Assembly: GCA_002494625.1 (NCBI GenBank)
Contig: DACH01000021.1
Span: forward strand, 1-51,036
Length of the DNA: 51,036 bases
From: Archaeoglobus sp. UBA234
GTDB lineage: Archaea; Halobacteriota; Archaeoglobi; Archaeoglobales; Archaeoglobaceae
Direction of reading: 5' to 3'
This document shows, one piece after another, positions 8,110 to 16,842 of this stretch. How positions within the stretch are numbered: the first letter of the stretch is position 1; every line of letters starts with the position of its first letter. A program made the position numbers and the translations under genes. The notes under the pieces are model-generated. The model did no database searches, was not told the DNA's origin, and saw only the letters and a list, made by a program, of their open reading frames with translations.

Positions 8110-9357
8110 ATGGGTTTTGAATGGTATACGGATTTTGTTGATACATCTTACGAGCCCTCAGAGGATGATATCATATGCCACTTTGCTGTTAACTCGGAAC
8201 TGCCAATTGAGGAAGCTGCGGGCAGAGTGGCATCAGAAAGTTCTGTTGGAACATGGACGACCCTTGCAAAACTCCCGGAGAGAATAAAAAAACTGATGGC
8301 AAAGGTATTCAGAATTGAGGGGAATAGAATAAGCGTTGCCTATAATGTTGAACTCTTTGAGGAAGGGAACATCCCTCAATTTCTCAGCTCTGTTGCAGGA
8401 AACATCTTTGGAATGAGGGCAATTCAGGGACTGAGATTTGAGGACTTTGAAATTCCTGAAGTTTTTGCAGCAAACTTTGCTGGACCACAGTTCGGCATAG
8501 AGGGAGTGAGAAACTTGCTTGAAATACGGGACAGACCAATCACTGTTACGGTTCCAAAACCAAAGGTTGGTTTTGATGCAAAGGAGTATGCAGAGATTGG
8601 CTTTAAGTCCTGGGTTGGTGGGATAGATATACTCAAAGATGATGAGAACCTAACGAGTCAGCCTTTCAACAGGTTTGAAGATAGACTTAAGGAGGTAATG
8701 AAGGCAAGAGATAAGGCTGAGAAAGAGACCGGAGAGATAAAAAGCTTTCTGATTAACATAACTGCTGAGACCTATGAAATGGAGAGGAGAGCAGATCTTG
8801 TTGCCGATTACGGAAATGAATTCGTAATGATTGATATTCTGACTGTCGGGTTTTCAGCTCTTCAAACTCTGAGAGAGAAATGTGAGGAGATAGGTGTTGC
8901 AATTCATGCTCATAGAGCTATGCATGGAGCGTTAACAAGGAATCCGGAGCATGGAATCTCTCTAAGGGTGATAACAAGGCTCTCAAGGTTAGTCGGTGTT
9001 GACAACATGCATGTTGGAACGGGAGTTGGGAAGATGGCTGGAAAAAGAGAGGAGGTCTCACAGCTCATAGATATCTGCAGAAAAGAATGGTATCATTTCA
9101 AGCCAGTATTCCCAGTTTCATCTGGTGGACTGCATCCTGGAATAGTTCCGGATGTGATTGATTTATTCGGGAAAGATGTGCTTATTCAGGCAGGGGGAGG
9201 AGTTCATGGTCATCCAGGGGGGAGTGAGAGTGGAGCAAAGGCTCTCAGACAAGCTATTGAGGCATGTATGGAGGGTATCAGCCTCGAAGAGTATGCCCGG
9301 GACAGAAAGGAATTAAGGCAGGCACTTGAGAAATGGGGAAGGATAAGTCCAAAGTGA
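8110..9357 (+). CDS. rbcL: Ribulose-1,5-bisphosphate carboxylase, form III-like large subunit
   Basis: A 415-residue RuBisCO. Residues needed for catalysis are present: ESSVGTWTT (Glu60/Thr65 equivalents), GNIFGMRA, PKPKVGF (Lys175/177), GGIDILKDDEN (carbamylated Lys201, Asp203, Glu204), HAHRAMHGA (His294), GVGKMAG (loop-6 Lys334), VSSGGLHPG (Ser379) and QAGGGVHGHPGG. The pattern is form III, and closest in my memory to methanogen enzymes, not a form IV RuBisCO-like protein. Form III enzymes work in the AMP (nucleotide salvage) pathway with AMP phosphorylase and R15P isomerase; neither is nearby. The segment after loop 6 appears 10-20 residues shorter than usual. Confidence 0.88.
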   Translation: MGFEWYTDFVDTSYEPSEDDIICHFAVNSELPIEEAAGRVASESSVGTWTTLAKLPERIKKLMAKVFRIEGNRISVAYNVELFEEGNIPQFLSSVAGNIFGMRAIQGLRFEDFEIPEVFAANFAGPQFGIEGVRNLLEIRDRPITVTVPKPKVGFDAKEYAEIGFKSWVGGIDILKDDENLTSQPFNRFEDRLKEVMKARDKAEKETGEIKSFLINITAETYEMERRADLVADYGNEFVMIDILTVGFSALQTLREKCEEIGVAIHAHRAMHGALTRNPEHGISLRVITRLSRLVGVDNMHVGTGVGKMAGKREEVSQLIDICRKEWYHFKPVFPVSSGGLHPGIVPDVIDLFGKDVLIQAGGGVHGHPGGSESGAKALRQAIEACMEGISLEEYARDRKELRQALEKWGRISPK

Positions 9358-9471
9358 TTTTTCTTCAAACTTGTAAAATTTTTATACTATAATTCATATA
9401 ACCAGAATCTTCTAACATGTTTTGGTAGTAAAATAGGAATACTTAAATAGTAATGGTTTAAAATTTTGTTT

Positions 9472-11430
9472 ATGAGCAAAAATGTTCTGATCGTCGGTGC
9501 AGGAACAATGGGCCATGGCATTGCCGAAGTTTGTGCACTTTCTGGATACAATGTTATTCTCGTAGATATAAATGAGAACATTCTAAGCAACGCAATCGCA
9601 AGGATTACCTGGAGTCTGAAAAAACTTGAGGAGAAGAAGAGGATAAAGAGTGCTGACGAGGTGCTGGGCAGAATAGAAACCGCTCAGGAACTTTCATCAG
9701 TTGCATCAAAGGCAGATTTTGTTATTGAGGCTGTTGTTGAGAAGACTGGTGTAAAACATGAGATCTTCAAAGTTCTTGATGAGAAATGCAAGGAGGATTG
9801 TATTCTTTCAACGAACACATCGACAATCCCGATAACTGAAATAGCCAGAGCCACTGGGAGAGCAGATAGGGTGGTAGGTCTTCATTTCTTCAACCCTCCG
9901 ACTCTGATAAGACTGGTTGAAATTATTAGGGGAGAAAAAACCTCTGATAGTACTGTTGAGGCAACAAAGGAGTTTGCGAAGTCAATAGGTATGGATTATG
10001 TGATGGTTGAAAAGGATGTACCGGGATTTCTGATAAACAGAATAAACATAAGAGTGTTTGTTGAAGCAATAAGACTTCTTGAGGAAGGCTTCAAGCCTGA
10101 AGAAATTGACTCAGCGATTAGATACAGGGCAGGATTGCCAATGGGGATTTTTGAGGTGGTGGATTTCACAGGAGTGGACACGGTTTACAATGTTCTGAAA
10201 GAGGTGAAGGCGAGGGGTTTTGAGGTTGAAGTCCCGGAGATTTTAGAAAGAATGGTTGAAGAAAAATCACTTGGAATGAAAACCGGAAAGGGATTCTATA
10301 CTTACAGGAGCTTTTATGATAGAGCGAAAATCCCAAAAGAATATCAGTATAAAGTTAATCCACTTCAGATACTTGCCCCCGGTATAAATGAAGCTGCATG
10401 GCTCCTTAGAAACGATATAGCTGTGAAGGAAGATATTGATAAAGCCACTGTAAAAGGAATGGCTTATCCGAGGGGAATACTTGATTTTGCCGATAGCTAT
10501 GGCATAGACAGGGTTGTGGAAATTCTGAAATCGAGGAAGAGCAAAACGGGTCTGAAGGAGTATGAGGTTGATCCTCTACTTCAGCAACTTATTGATGAAG
10601 GAAAACTGGGTAAGAAAACAGGTGAGGGATTCCACAGGTGGAGCTATGAGCTCGAAGATTTCGGTCCTGTAAGATATGAAAAAAGGCATAATTATGCTCT
10701 GATAACGATGAGAAGACCTGAAAAGCTCAATGCACTCAATGAAGAGATGTGGAATGGGCTGAATAGGGCTTTTCTCAAAGCTCAGGAGGATGACGAGGTC
10801 AGAGTGACTGTTATTACAGGGGAGGGGAGGGCTTTCTGCGCCGGAGATGATATTGCGGTTATGGGCTCATGGAAAGATTTGAAGGATGGAGTTGATTTCT
10901 TCGAAAAGGTAGCACTTCCTTTCGTCAACACTCTGGCTTACTATGAGAAACCAATTGTCTCTCTCGTGAATGGGAATGCCTTTGGAGGAGGGATGGAGAT
11001 TAACCTCTTCTTCGATGTAGTAATATCGGCTGAGAATGCAACTTTCTCAATTCCTGAGGGATTGATTGGCGCAATCCCGCCAATAGCATCATCCTTTGGT
11101 TATATGCTCTTTGGAAGGAAGATAGCAAGATACGCTTTAACTGGAGAAGTTCTTTCAGCCAGAGAGGCAATGGATCTTGGTCTTGTTGATGTTGTTGTGC
11201 CTGAGGATATGCTGATGGATGTCGGAATTGAATTTGTGGACAGGCTTGCGGCAGTAGCACCTCTTTCCTCAAAGGCAATCAAGAGATCGATGAACGCTGT
11301 TAGAGATGTGATGAAGAGTGCAATGGAGATAGCTGCAAGAGAAATAGAACTGTTAATTCCAACTGCGGACTTTGCAGAGGGTATGGATGCTTTCATTTCA
11401 AGAAGAAGACCAGTATGGAAGGGTAGATGA
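9472..11430 (+). CDS. Bifunctional 3-hydroxyacyl-CoA dehydrogenase / enoyl-CoA hydratase
   Basis: A 652-residue fusion. Residues about 1-285 are an NAD-dependent hydroxyacyl-CoA dehydrogenase (GAGTMGHGIAEVCALSGY, catalytic HFFNPPTLIRLVEIIRG). About 295-395 is a second copy of its C-terminal helical domain. About 400-652 is a crotonase domain with the oxyanion segment GRAFCAGDD and the acidic residues of GGGMEINLFFD and PEGLIGAIPP. The same architecture occurs in archaeal crotonyl-CoA hydratase/(S)-3-hydroxybutyryl-CoA dehydrogenases. The ATG at 9472 is preferred over a TTG six bases earlier, with a TTTAAAA box about 20 bases upstream. It heads the acyl-CoA operon running to 13974. Confidence 0.92.
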   Translation: MSKNVLIVGAGTMGHGIAEVCALSGYNVILVDINENILSNAIARITWSLKKLEEKKRIKSADEVLGRIETAQELSSVASKADFVIEAVVEKTGVKHEIFKVLDEKCKEDCILSTNTSTIPITEIARATGRADRVVGLHFFNPPTLIRLVEIIRGEKTSDSTVEATKEFAKSIGMDYVMVEKDVPGFLINRINIRVFVEAIRLLEEGFKPEEIDSAIRYRAGLPMGIFEVVDFTGVDTVYNVLKEVKARGFEVEVPEILERMVEEKSLGMKTGKGFYTYRSFYDRAKIPKEYQYKVNPLQILAPGINEAAWLLRNDIAVKEDIDKATVKGMAYPRGILDFADSYGIDRVVEILKSRKSKTGLKEYEVDPLLQQLIDEGKLGKKTGEGFHRWSYELEDFGPVRYEKRHNYALITMRRPEKLNALNEEMWNGLNRAFLKAQEDDEVRVTVITGEGRAFCAGDDIAVMGSWKDLKDGVDFFEKVALPFVNTLAYYEKPIVSLVNGNAFGGGMEINLFFDVVISAENATFSIPEGLIGAIPPIASSFGYMLFGRKIARYALTGEVLSAREAMDLGLVDVVVPEDMLMDVGIEFVDRLAAVAPLSSKAIKRSMNAVRDVMKSAMEIAAREIELLIPTADFAEGMDAFISRRRPVWKGR

Positions 11431-11446
11431 TTAAGGAGGTATTTTC

Positions 11447-12820
11447 ATGGCTGCCATAACCTCCTGTTCGGTTTACATCCCGGTGTGGAGGCTGGGCAGA
11501 GATGAGATAGCAAGAGCAACGGGTTTTCAGTCGCTTGGTGGAGAGAGGAGTGTTGCATGCTGGGATGAAGACTCTATAACAATGGCGGTTGAAGCAGCAA
11601 GGGGAATTGAAGAAAACCCGGATGCTCTTCTCTTCGCCTCAACCTCTTCTCCTTTCAAAGTGAAACAGGCAGCGTCCTTAATAGCAACAGCCCTTGATTT
11701 AAATCTTGGTATATTCACTTCAGACATCACTGACACAATGAGAGCCTCCACAAACGCTCTTCTCATGGCATCGAACATGATAGATTCCGGAAAATTTGAG
11801 AGGGTTCTTGTGGTGGCGTCAGACTGCATACCCTCAAAACCCTCCTCTCTCTATGAGCAACTGTTTGGAGATGGAGCGGTTGCTCTGATGGTGGAGGCTG
11901 AAGGGGATGCTGAGATAGAGGGCTACACGACCTATTCAAAGCCTCAGCCCGGCTCATGGATGAAGGCATATGATGACTCGATGAAGGATTTTGACATGAG
12001 GGTTGATGCAAGATATGGCTATGCAGCCAGCCTCCAGTCCGCCATAATGCCACTTATAGCAAAGCTCGGACTTTCTCCGGCTGATATAAGCAGGGTGGCT
12101 GTGTCAGCCCCGGATCCTAAGAGTTATGTTGGGCTTATTAAATCTGCTGGCTTGAAACCGGAGGAGTTCTTCTTCGACAGAGTTGGTATAACCGGAACGG
12201 CTCACCCATTCCTTCTTCTCGCCTCCCAGCTTGAAAGAGAGGGCAGAATACTTCTGGGAAGCTACGGAGAGGGAAGTGACGCATTCTGCATTGACATAAA
12301 AACTCCAATCAGAACAAACCTGAGCAGGATGATAGAGAGCAAAAAGGAGATAGATTATGGGGAGTACCTTTACTTCAGGGAAAAAATGGGTGAGAAAACA
12401 TATCCAGACAGGCCGTCACCTGTGAAATACTGGAGGGATGAAAAATCCATTTTGAGGTTCTATGGTATGAGGTGTAAAAACTGCAAAACAGTAAGCTACC
12501 CCATCAGCCGGTGCTGCATAGAGTGTGGCTCAAAAGACTCCTATGAGGAGGTTAAGATCTCAGAAAAGGGGATAATATACACCTACACGGTTGATTACCT
12601 CATCTCACCCGGTAACTATAACGCCGATGGAATTCATCCCAATGTGGTTGCTGTAGTGGATTTCGAGAATGGTGGAAGAGCCTTCATGGAGTTAACGGAT
12701 GTTTACAGAGGGAAAGAGAATGTTGAGGTGGGAATGGAAGTTGAAAGGACATTCAGACTGCTGAACGAGAAGAATGATTTCAGATATTATTACTGGAAGG
12801 TTCGATTTCCAAGAGGGTGA
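11447..12820 (+). CDS. HMG-CoA-synthase-like thiolase-fold protein fused to DUF35 zinc ribbon/OB-fold, catalytic residues lost
   Basis: A 457-residue fusion. Residues about 1-290 resemble archaeal HMG-CoA synthase. Residues about 330-457 are a DUF35 acyl-CoA-binding domain with a zinc ribbon (Cys343, Cys346, Cys357, Cys360) and an OB-fold. By motif alignment the catalytic triad of true HMG-CoA synthase is missing: Glu is Thr66 (STSSPF), Cys is Met98 (DTMRAST) and His is Ser220 (SAPDPKS). It is therefore unlikely to make HMG-CoA in the usual way. It may act as scaffold or partner of the thiolase encoded next. A strong AAGGAGG ribosome site precedes the ATG. The alignment is by eye. Confidence 0.8.
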   Translation: MAAITSCSVYIPVWRLGRDEIARATGFQSLGGERSVACWDEDSITMAVEAARGIEENPDALLFASTSSPFKVKQAASLIATALDLNLGIFTSDITDTMRASTNALLMASNMIDSGKFERVLVVASDCIPSKPSSLYEQLFGDGAVALMVEAEGDAEIEGYTTYSKPQPGSWMKAYDDSMKDFDMRVDARYGYAASLQSAIMPLIAKLGLSPADISRVAVSAPDPKSYVGLIKSAGLKPEEFFFDRVGITGTAHPFLLLASQLEREGRILLGSYGEGSDAFCIDIKTPIRTNLSRMIESKKEIDYGEYLYFREKMGEKTYPDRPSPVKYWRDEKSILRFYGMRCKNCKTVSYPISRCCIECGSKDSYEEVKISEKGIIYTYTVDYLISPGNYNADGIHPNVVAVVDFENGGRAFMELTDVYRGKENVEVGMEVERTFRLLNEKNDFRYYYWKVRFPRG

Positions 12821-12825
12821 TGCAT

Positions 12826-13974
12826 ATGGAAGTTGCTGTTATAGGCACCGGAGTGACTAAATTTGGACATATATGGGAGAAAGATCAGGAAGATTTGCTT
12901 GTCGAGGCTGTTTATGAGGCGGTAAATGATGCCAGCATCGAGCTGAAAGATGTGGAAGCGGTCTGGTGTGGAACTTTCTATCCGTTTTCAGGTGTAAGTG
13001 GAAACAATTTCAGCGACCCTCTGAAATTCTTCGGTAAGCCAATTTCAAGGGTTGAGAACTACTGTGCAACTGGAATGGATAATATAAGGAATGCAGCCTT
13101 TGCCGTTGCGAGTGGAGCTTTTGATATAGTCATCGCTGCAGGTGTAGAAAAACTAATGGATAATGGAAGCAGGGGAATCCCATTCATAGAGGGTATATTT
13201 CCACCCTATATGCCTGCAGTCTCCGCTCCAGGGATGTTTGCCCTTGCTGCAAACAGAGCCTTCAAAGAGTGGGGATGGAGCAGGGAAGATCTCGCTCTCG
13301 TAGCAGTTAAAAACCATTACAATGGAGCTAGACATCCAAAAGCCCATTTCAGGAGTGAGATTACTGTTGAAAAAGCTCTGAAGGCTCCCATGATTGCCTA
13401 CCCCTTAGGTCTTTACGATTGCAGTGCAGTAAGTGATGGTTCGGCTGCAGTGGTTCTAACCCGTCCGGAAATTGCAAAACAGATTGTTGGAGATGAGTAT
13501 GCAGTTATAAAAGCAATAGGAATGGCTGTTGAAACGATTCATCCCTGGTCAAGACCATCTGAAAGCTTCCTCAGCTTTCCGGCAACTGTGAAGGCAGCGA
13601 AAATGGCTTACAAACAGGCTGGGATCGAGAATCCCTACAAAGAGATAGACTTCGGGATTGTTCATGACTGCTTTACCATAACTGAACTCATAAACTACCA
13701 GGATATGCAGCTCTGCAAACCCGGGGAAGGAGCAGATTTCATAAGAAATGGTGTGACGGCAATAGATGGGGACTTTCCAATCAATCCTGATGGGGGGCTG
13801 AAATCTTTCGGACATCCAATAGCAGCGTCGGGTGTAAGAATGGTTTGTGAACTCACGAGACAGGTTCTCGGAAAAGCAGATGGATTGCAGGTAAAGGATG
13901 CTGAGGTGGGATTTGCCCACAACCTTGGGGGTCCCTACTCGGTTGCGGCGGTTTCGATCGTAACCAGAGCTTAA
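12826..13974 (+). CDS. SCP-x-type thiolase / acetyl-CoA C-acyltransferase
   Basis: A 382-residue thiolase of the SCP-x (nonspecific lipid-transfer) group, which cleaves 3-ketoacyl-CoA or condenses acetyl-CoA units. The nucleophile is Cys80 in ENYCATGMDN. The C-terminal active-site parts are HDCFTITE, GGLKSFGHPIAASG and AHNLGG, so the enzyme looks intact. Three in-frame starts exist (GTG 12817, ATG 12820, ATG 12826). The GAGGGTGAT at 12814-12822 is best spaced for 12826, giving MEVAVIGTG. Its ribosome site overlaps the end of the preceding HMG-CoA-synthase-like/DUF35 gene, so a thiolase-DUF35 complex is likely. Confidence 0.88.
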   Translation: MEVAVIGTGVTKFGHIWEKDQEDLLVEAVYEAVNDASIELKDVEAVWCGTFYPFSGVSGNNFSDPLKFFGKPISRVENYCATGMDNIRNAAFAVASGAFDIVIAAGVEKLMDNGSRGIPFIEGIFPPYMPAVSAPGMFALAANRAFKEWGWSREDLALVAVKNHYNGARHPKAHFRSEITVEKALKAPMIAYPLGLYDCSAVSDGSAAVVLTRPEIAKQIVGDEYAVIKAIGMAVETIHPWSRPSESFLSFPATVKAAKMAYKQAGIENPYKEIDFGIVHDCFTITELINYQDMQLCKPGEGADFIRNGVTAIDGDFPINPDGGLKSFGHPIAASGVRMVCELTRQVLGKADGLQVKDAEVGFAHNLGGPYSVAAVSIVTRA

Positions 13975-14046
13975 TTTTTTATTTTGCATTCTTATCTGCC
14001 GTGTTTCTTTTCTGACATTGCTAATTGAGGTTGCAATACTGAATGG

Positions 14047-14700
14047 TCATTCTATCATTACCTGTTCTACTGTTGTGAAGGCAAGAATTGTCATAGCTGC
14101 TGTGTAGATTGCAACCAGTCCAATTGATGCCATGTCATAGCCTGAACCGTTTATGGCTGAAGAAAGCGCCCTGATAGTTGTGCTGATAATTGGAAAAATT
14201 ACGGGAAACAGGATGACAGGAAGCAAAAGCTCCCTTGCGTTTGCTCTTATAGTTAAAAGGGAAAGAGAGGAGGAAACTACAACAAAGGCAACATTTCCGA
14301 CAGTAATGGAAACAATAAAGTTAAGGGGCTGGGAGATTTGAAGGTTGAAAAATGCAATGAAGAGGGGGAGTGTTATTGCCTGAATTATCAGCATCAGTGA
14401 GAGGTTGTAGAGGATTTTACCGGCTAAAATTGAAGTGGGTCTTGCAATCATTTTCAGTCCGTCGAGGGTACCATCCTCAACCTCCCTCACGAAAGCTCTC
14501 GCATAACCTCCGATTCCAACAAAGAGGAAGACGAGCCAGAGTAAAGAAGGGGCAACTTCTGGAATGATTTTCACTGGCACTGATATGCTGAAAATTGAGA
14601 TGGTGACAAATGAAAAGAGAAGCATGAAGTTGAGGGTAGTTTTACTCCTCAGCTCAACTTTTATATCTTTTTTCGCAATCTGAATAGCCTCCATTCTCAT
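14047..14700 (-). CDS. ccmB: Heme exporter subunit CcmB
   Basis: A 217-residue membrane protein with six hydrophobic helices, the permease half of the CcmAB ABC transporter used in system I cytochrome c maturation. The N-terminus AIQIAKKDIKVELRSKTTLN and the ARAFVREVEDGTLDGLKM segment (residues about 65-83) are characteristic of CcmB. The ATG at 14700 overlaps the ccmA stop in an ATGA, so the two are translationally coupled. Other ccm genes (ccmC, ccmE, ccmF) are not in this window. It converges with the thiolase gene across a T-rich spacer. Confidence 0.85.
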   Translation of the reverse strand: MRMEAIQIAKKDIKVELRSKTTLNFMLLFSFVTISIFSISVPVKIIPEVAPSLLWLVFLFVGIGGYARAFVREVEDGTLDGLKMIARPTSILAGKILYNLSLMLIIQAITLPLFIAFFNLQISQPLNFIVSITVGNVAFVVVSSSLSLLTIRANARELLLPVILFPVIFPIISTTIRALSSAINGSGYDMASIGLVAIYTAAMTILAFTTVEQVMIE

Positions 14701-15362
14701 CTCCCGTAGTATGTTTCAAGGATCTCCTTAGCTGGAGCGTCAAGCTTTATTTTTCCATCTGAAATTATATAGCCTCTCTCACAGAGTTCTATGTCATCCG
14801 GATTATGGCTTGCTATAATCATTGTCACCTTTCCGGACATCTTCTCCAGAATTTCTCTCAAAAGCTCCCTTCCCTCTCTGTCCAGCCCTGAAGTGGGTTC
14901 GTCAAGCAACAGAATCTCCGGGCTGTGGATTAACATTCTTGCGATTGCCAACCTCTGCTCCATGCCTCTTGAAAAGGCTGAAACTCTCATGCTTTTAAAT
15001 CTTTTAAGCCCTACAAGTTCAAGGACTTCATCAATACTGTCTTTACTTCCAACAAATCCTGAAAAAAAGCTGAGGTTCTCTTCTGCTGTCAACTCCCTGT
15101 AAAAATAGGTGTTGTGGGATAGAAATCCGATTCTTTTTCTTATAGCTGCGTTTTTCCAGGGTTCCATGTCAAGAACCCTCACCTCTCCTGAAGTTGGCCT
15201 TAGCTGTCCGCAGATAACCCTTAGAAGGGTTGTTTTACCTGCACCATTTGCTCCCACAAGTGCGACTTTCTCACCTGGTGGTACTGTCAGATTGATTCCT
15301 CTGAGAACAGCATTTCTCCCGAATTTTTTCTTGAGGTTTCTCACACCAATTATTTCGGGCAT
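14697..15362 (-). CDS. ccmA: Heme exporter ATP-binding protein CcmA
   Basis: A 221-residue ABC ATPase. The Walker A motif is GANGAGKTT (residues about 38-46), the signature region is SAFSRGMEQRLAIARML, and Walker B is ILLLDEPTSGLD. The ISFLSHNTYFYRELTAEENL-like Q-loop region, seen here as GFLSHNTYFYRELTAEENL, is typical of CcmA. It energises CcmB in cytochrome c biogenesis. Its start immediately follows the stop of the upstream flavoprotein gene with no spacer, and its stop overlaps ccmB, so four genes from 16776 to 14047 form one operon. Confidence 0.85.
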   Translation of the reverse strand: MPEIIGVRNLKKKFGRNAVLRGINLTVPPGEKVALVGANGAGKTTLLRVICGQLRPTSGEVRVLDMEPWKNAAIRKRIGFLSHNTYFYRELTAEENLSFFSGFVGSKDSIDEVLELVGLKRFKSMRVSAFSRGMEQRLAIARMLIHSPEILLLDEPTSGLDREGRELLREILEKMSGKVTMIIASHNPDDIELCERGYIISDGKIKLDAPAKEILETYYGR

Positions 15363-16574
15363 TTACGGCACCCTGACAGGAACTTTCTCTGAGAATTTCT
15401 CCTTTAAAAGTTTCGCAACACCCAGAGCAATTCCATCTACTTCTATGTCATCCCCTTTTGCTCCATCTCCCACTACGAAGAGATTTTTGAAGGGTGTTTT
15501 GTAACCTCTATCAAGACCGCTCATTATTCTGTTAACGGGCCAGTCGTCATGAAAGCTCTGAACAGCTATTATTTCATAATCAAATCCTCTAAGAAGTGTT
15601 CTGAGCTCTTTCAAGCCCTCTTCTATTTCCTTTCTTATGTTATCTGTGAATAGTGGCTGATGAGCCATCAGGAGGTGCTTCCCCTTTGGGGCTAAGGAAG
15701 GGTCTGCATTCGTTACTTCATTCATACCTGAAATTCTGCTGCAATTCAGCGGAAAGAGAACTCCGGTATTACCGATGAAGGGCTTACTGATGGAAATTGA
15801 GTACTTTACCCCTTTGCTCTCACAACCATTATGTTCGAAGTATTCTCTGCCAGCAAGTCTTCCTGTTAGTTTGTGCCCGAGATTTGAGATGAATAAGTCA
15901 TACTCAGCAACATCTTTTTGACTTTCAAGCTTTTTAATCGTATTTCCATTTGTAATTAACCTTATTACAGGGTTTCTAAGCCTTATACTACCTCCATTGC
16001 TCTTTATAATCTCTACAAGATCATCAACCACGGCTTTGCAGCCGCCAACCGGTATGCCAGGGCCTCCACACTCAACAACCCTGTTGTAGATAGCGAGCAG
16101 TTTTGAAAATTTGATTTGAGAGGGAGATATGCTCAGCGACCATCCGAGAAAACTTCTGAGAAATCCTGCACTAACATCATCCAGCTCCTTTTCATATGCG
16201 TCCATGTAAGGGTCTATTCTCAGTACGCGATACTTTAAAAGCCACTTGAAGAACTTGAACTTTGATTTAAGCGGGAAGGCTGAGCTCCTGACCTCAATCC
16301 TGTCATTCAGAAGGATCTCCCCTTCGGGCTTGGAATCAATGATCTCCACGTCTGAACCCACGGATTTTAGAAGTTTTCCCAGAGGTCCTCTTTTTCCGTG
16401 GGGTATCATGTGGAGAGCTCCGGTGCTTATCTGGAAACCCCTATATTCGAAAGAGGTAAATCTTCCACCATAGAAGTTAAGCTTTTCATAAACATCAACA
16501 GTGTAACCACTCTCTGATAGAAGGGAAGCCGTCAGTAACCCTCCGAGACCTGCACCAATCACAGCTACTCTCAT
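15363..16574 (-). CDS. Phytoene-desaturase-like FAD/NAD(P)-binding oxidoreductase
   Basis: A 403-residue flavoprotein of the amine-oxidase/CrtI superfamily. The N-terminal dinucleotide-binding motif is AVIGAGLGGLLTASLLSESG, followed by VDVYEKLNFYGGRF, the FAD ribose-binding Glu and GGR(F) motif of carotene desaturase relatives. The C-terminal FAD motif is NLFVVGDGAKGDDIEVDGI. The substrate could be an isoprenoid or another polyene; it is not determinable. It lies one base after a dicluster ferredoxin gene (stop at 16576) and directly before ccmA, an unusual neighbourhood that may reflect redox chemistry on a membrane lipid or heme-related substrate. Confidence 0.75.
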   Translation of the reverse strand: MRVAVIGAGLGGLLTASLLSESGYTVDVYEKLNFYGGRFTSFEYRGFQISTGALHMIPHGKRGPLGKLLKSVGSDVEIIDSKPEGEILLNDRIEVRSSAFPLKSKFKFFKWLLKYRVLRIDPYMDAYEKELDDVSAGFLRSFLGWSLSISPSQIKFSKLLAIYNRVVECGGPGIPVGGCKAVVDDLVEIIKSNGGSIRLRNPVIRLITNGNTIKKLESQKDVAEYDLFISNLGHKLTGRLAGREYFEHNGCESKGVKYSISISKPFIGNTGVLFPLNCSRISGMNEVTNADPSLAPKGKHLLMAHQPLFTDNIRKEIEEGLKELRTLLRGFDYEIIAVQSFHDDWPVNRIMSGLDRGYKTPFKNLFVVGDGAKGDDIEVDGIALGVAKLLKEKFSEKVPVRVP

Positions 16575-16575
16575 T

Positions 16576-16776
16576 CTAACCCTCTTTTACCTCGATTGCG
16601 GAGTTGGGGCAGTACATAAGGCATTTCATACAGGCATTACATCTCTCGTTAATCTCGGCGCTCCCAAGTACATCAACACCATCAAAGGGACAAACAAGCA
16701 TGCATACTGCACAACCAACACATCTATCTGTTATTTTTATTATTCTTTTTGTATTAATTTTGGCTCCCACTGACAA
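16576..16776 (-). CDS. 2[4Fe-4S] ferredoxin
   Basis: A 66-residue ferredoxin with two complete cluster motifs, CVGCAVCMLVCP (residues 19-30) and CNACMKCLMYCP (residues 46-57). It should carry low-potential electrons in the cytoplasm, probably to or from the flavoprotein encoded one base downstream. The start is either TTG at 16776 or GTG at 16770. No ribosome site is seen, and a TTTTAAT box upstream suggests a leaderless operon start here. All eight cysteines are present. Confidence 0.85.
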   Translation of the reverse strand: MSVGAKINTKRIIKITDRCVGCAVCMLVCPFDGVDVLGSAEINERCNACMKCLMYCPNSAIEVKEG

Positions 16777-16842
16777 AAGAAGAGATTAAAAGGTTATTTT
16801 AATTTTCTTTTCATCCTTTTATTCATTGCAGGTAAAACTCTC

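Noticed and set aside
13549..13989. 146-codon minus-strand frame within the thiolase gene
   Set aside because: Shadow of a well-supported thiolase; composition and lack of motifs argue against coding.
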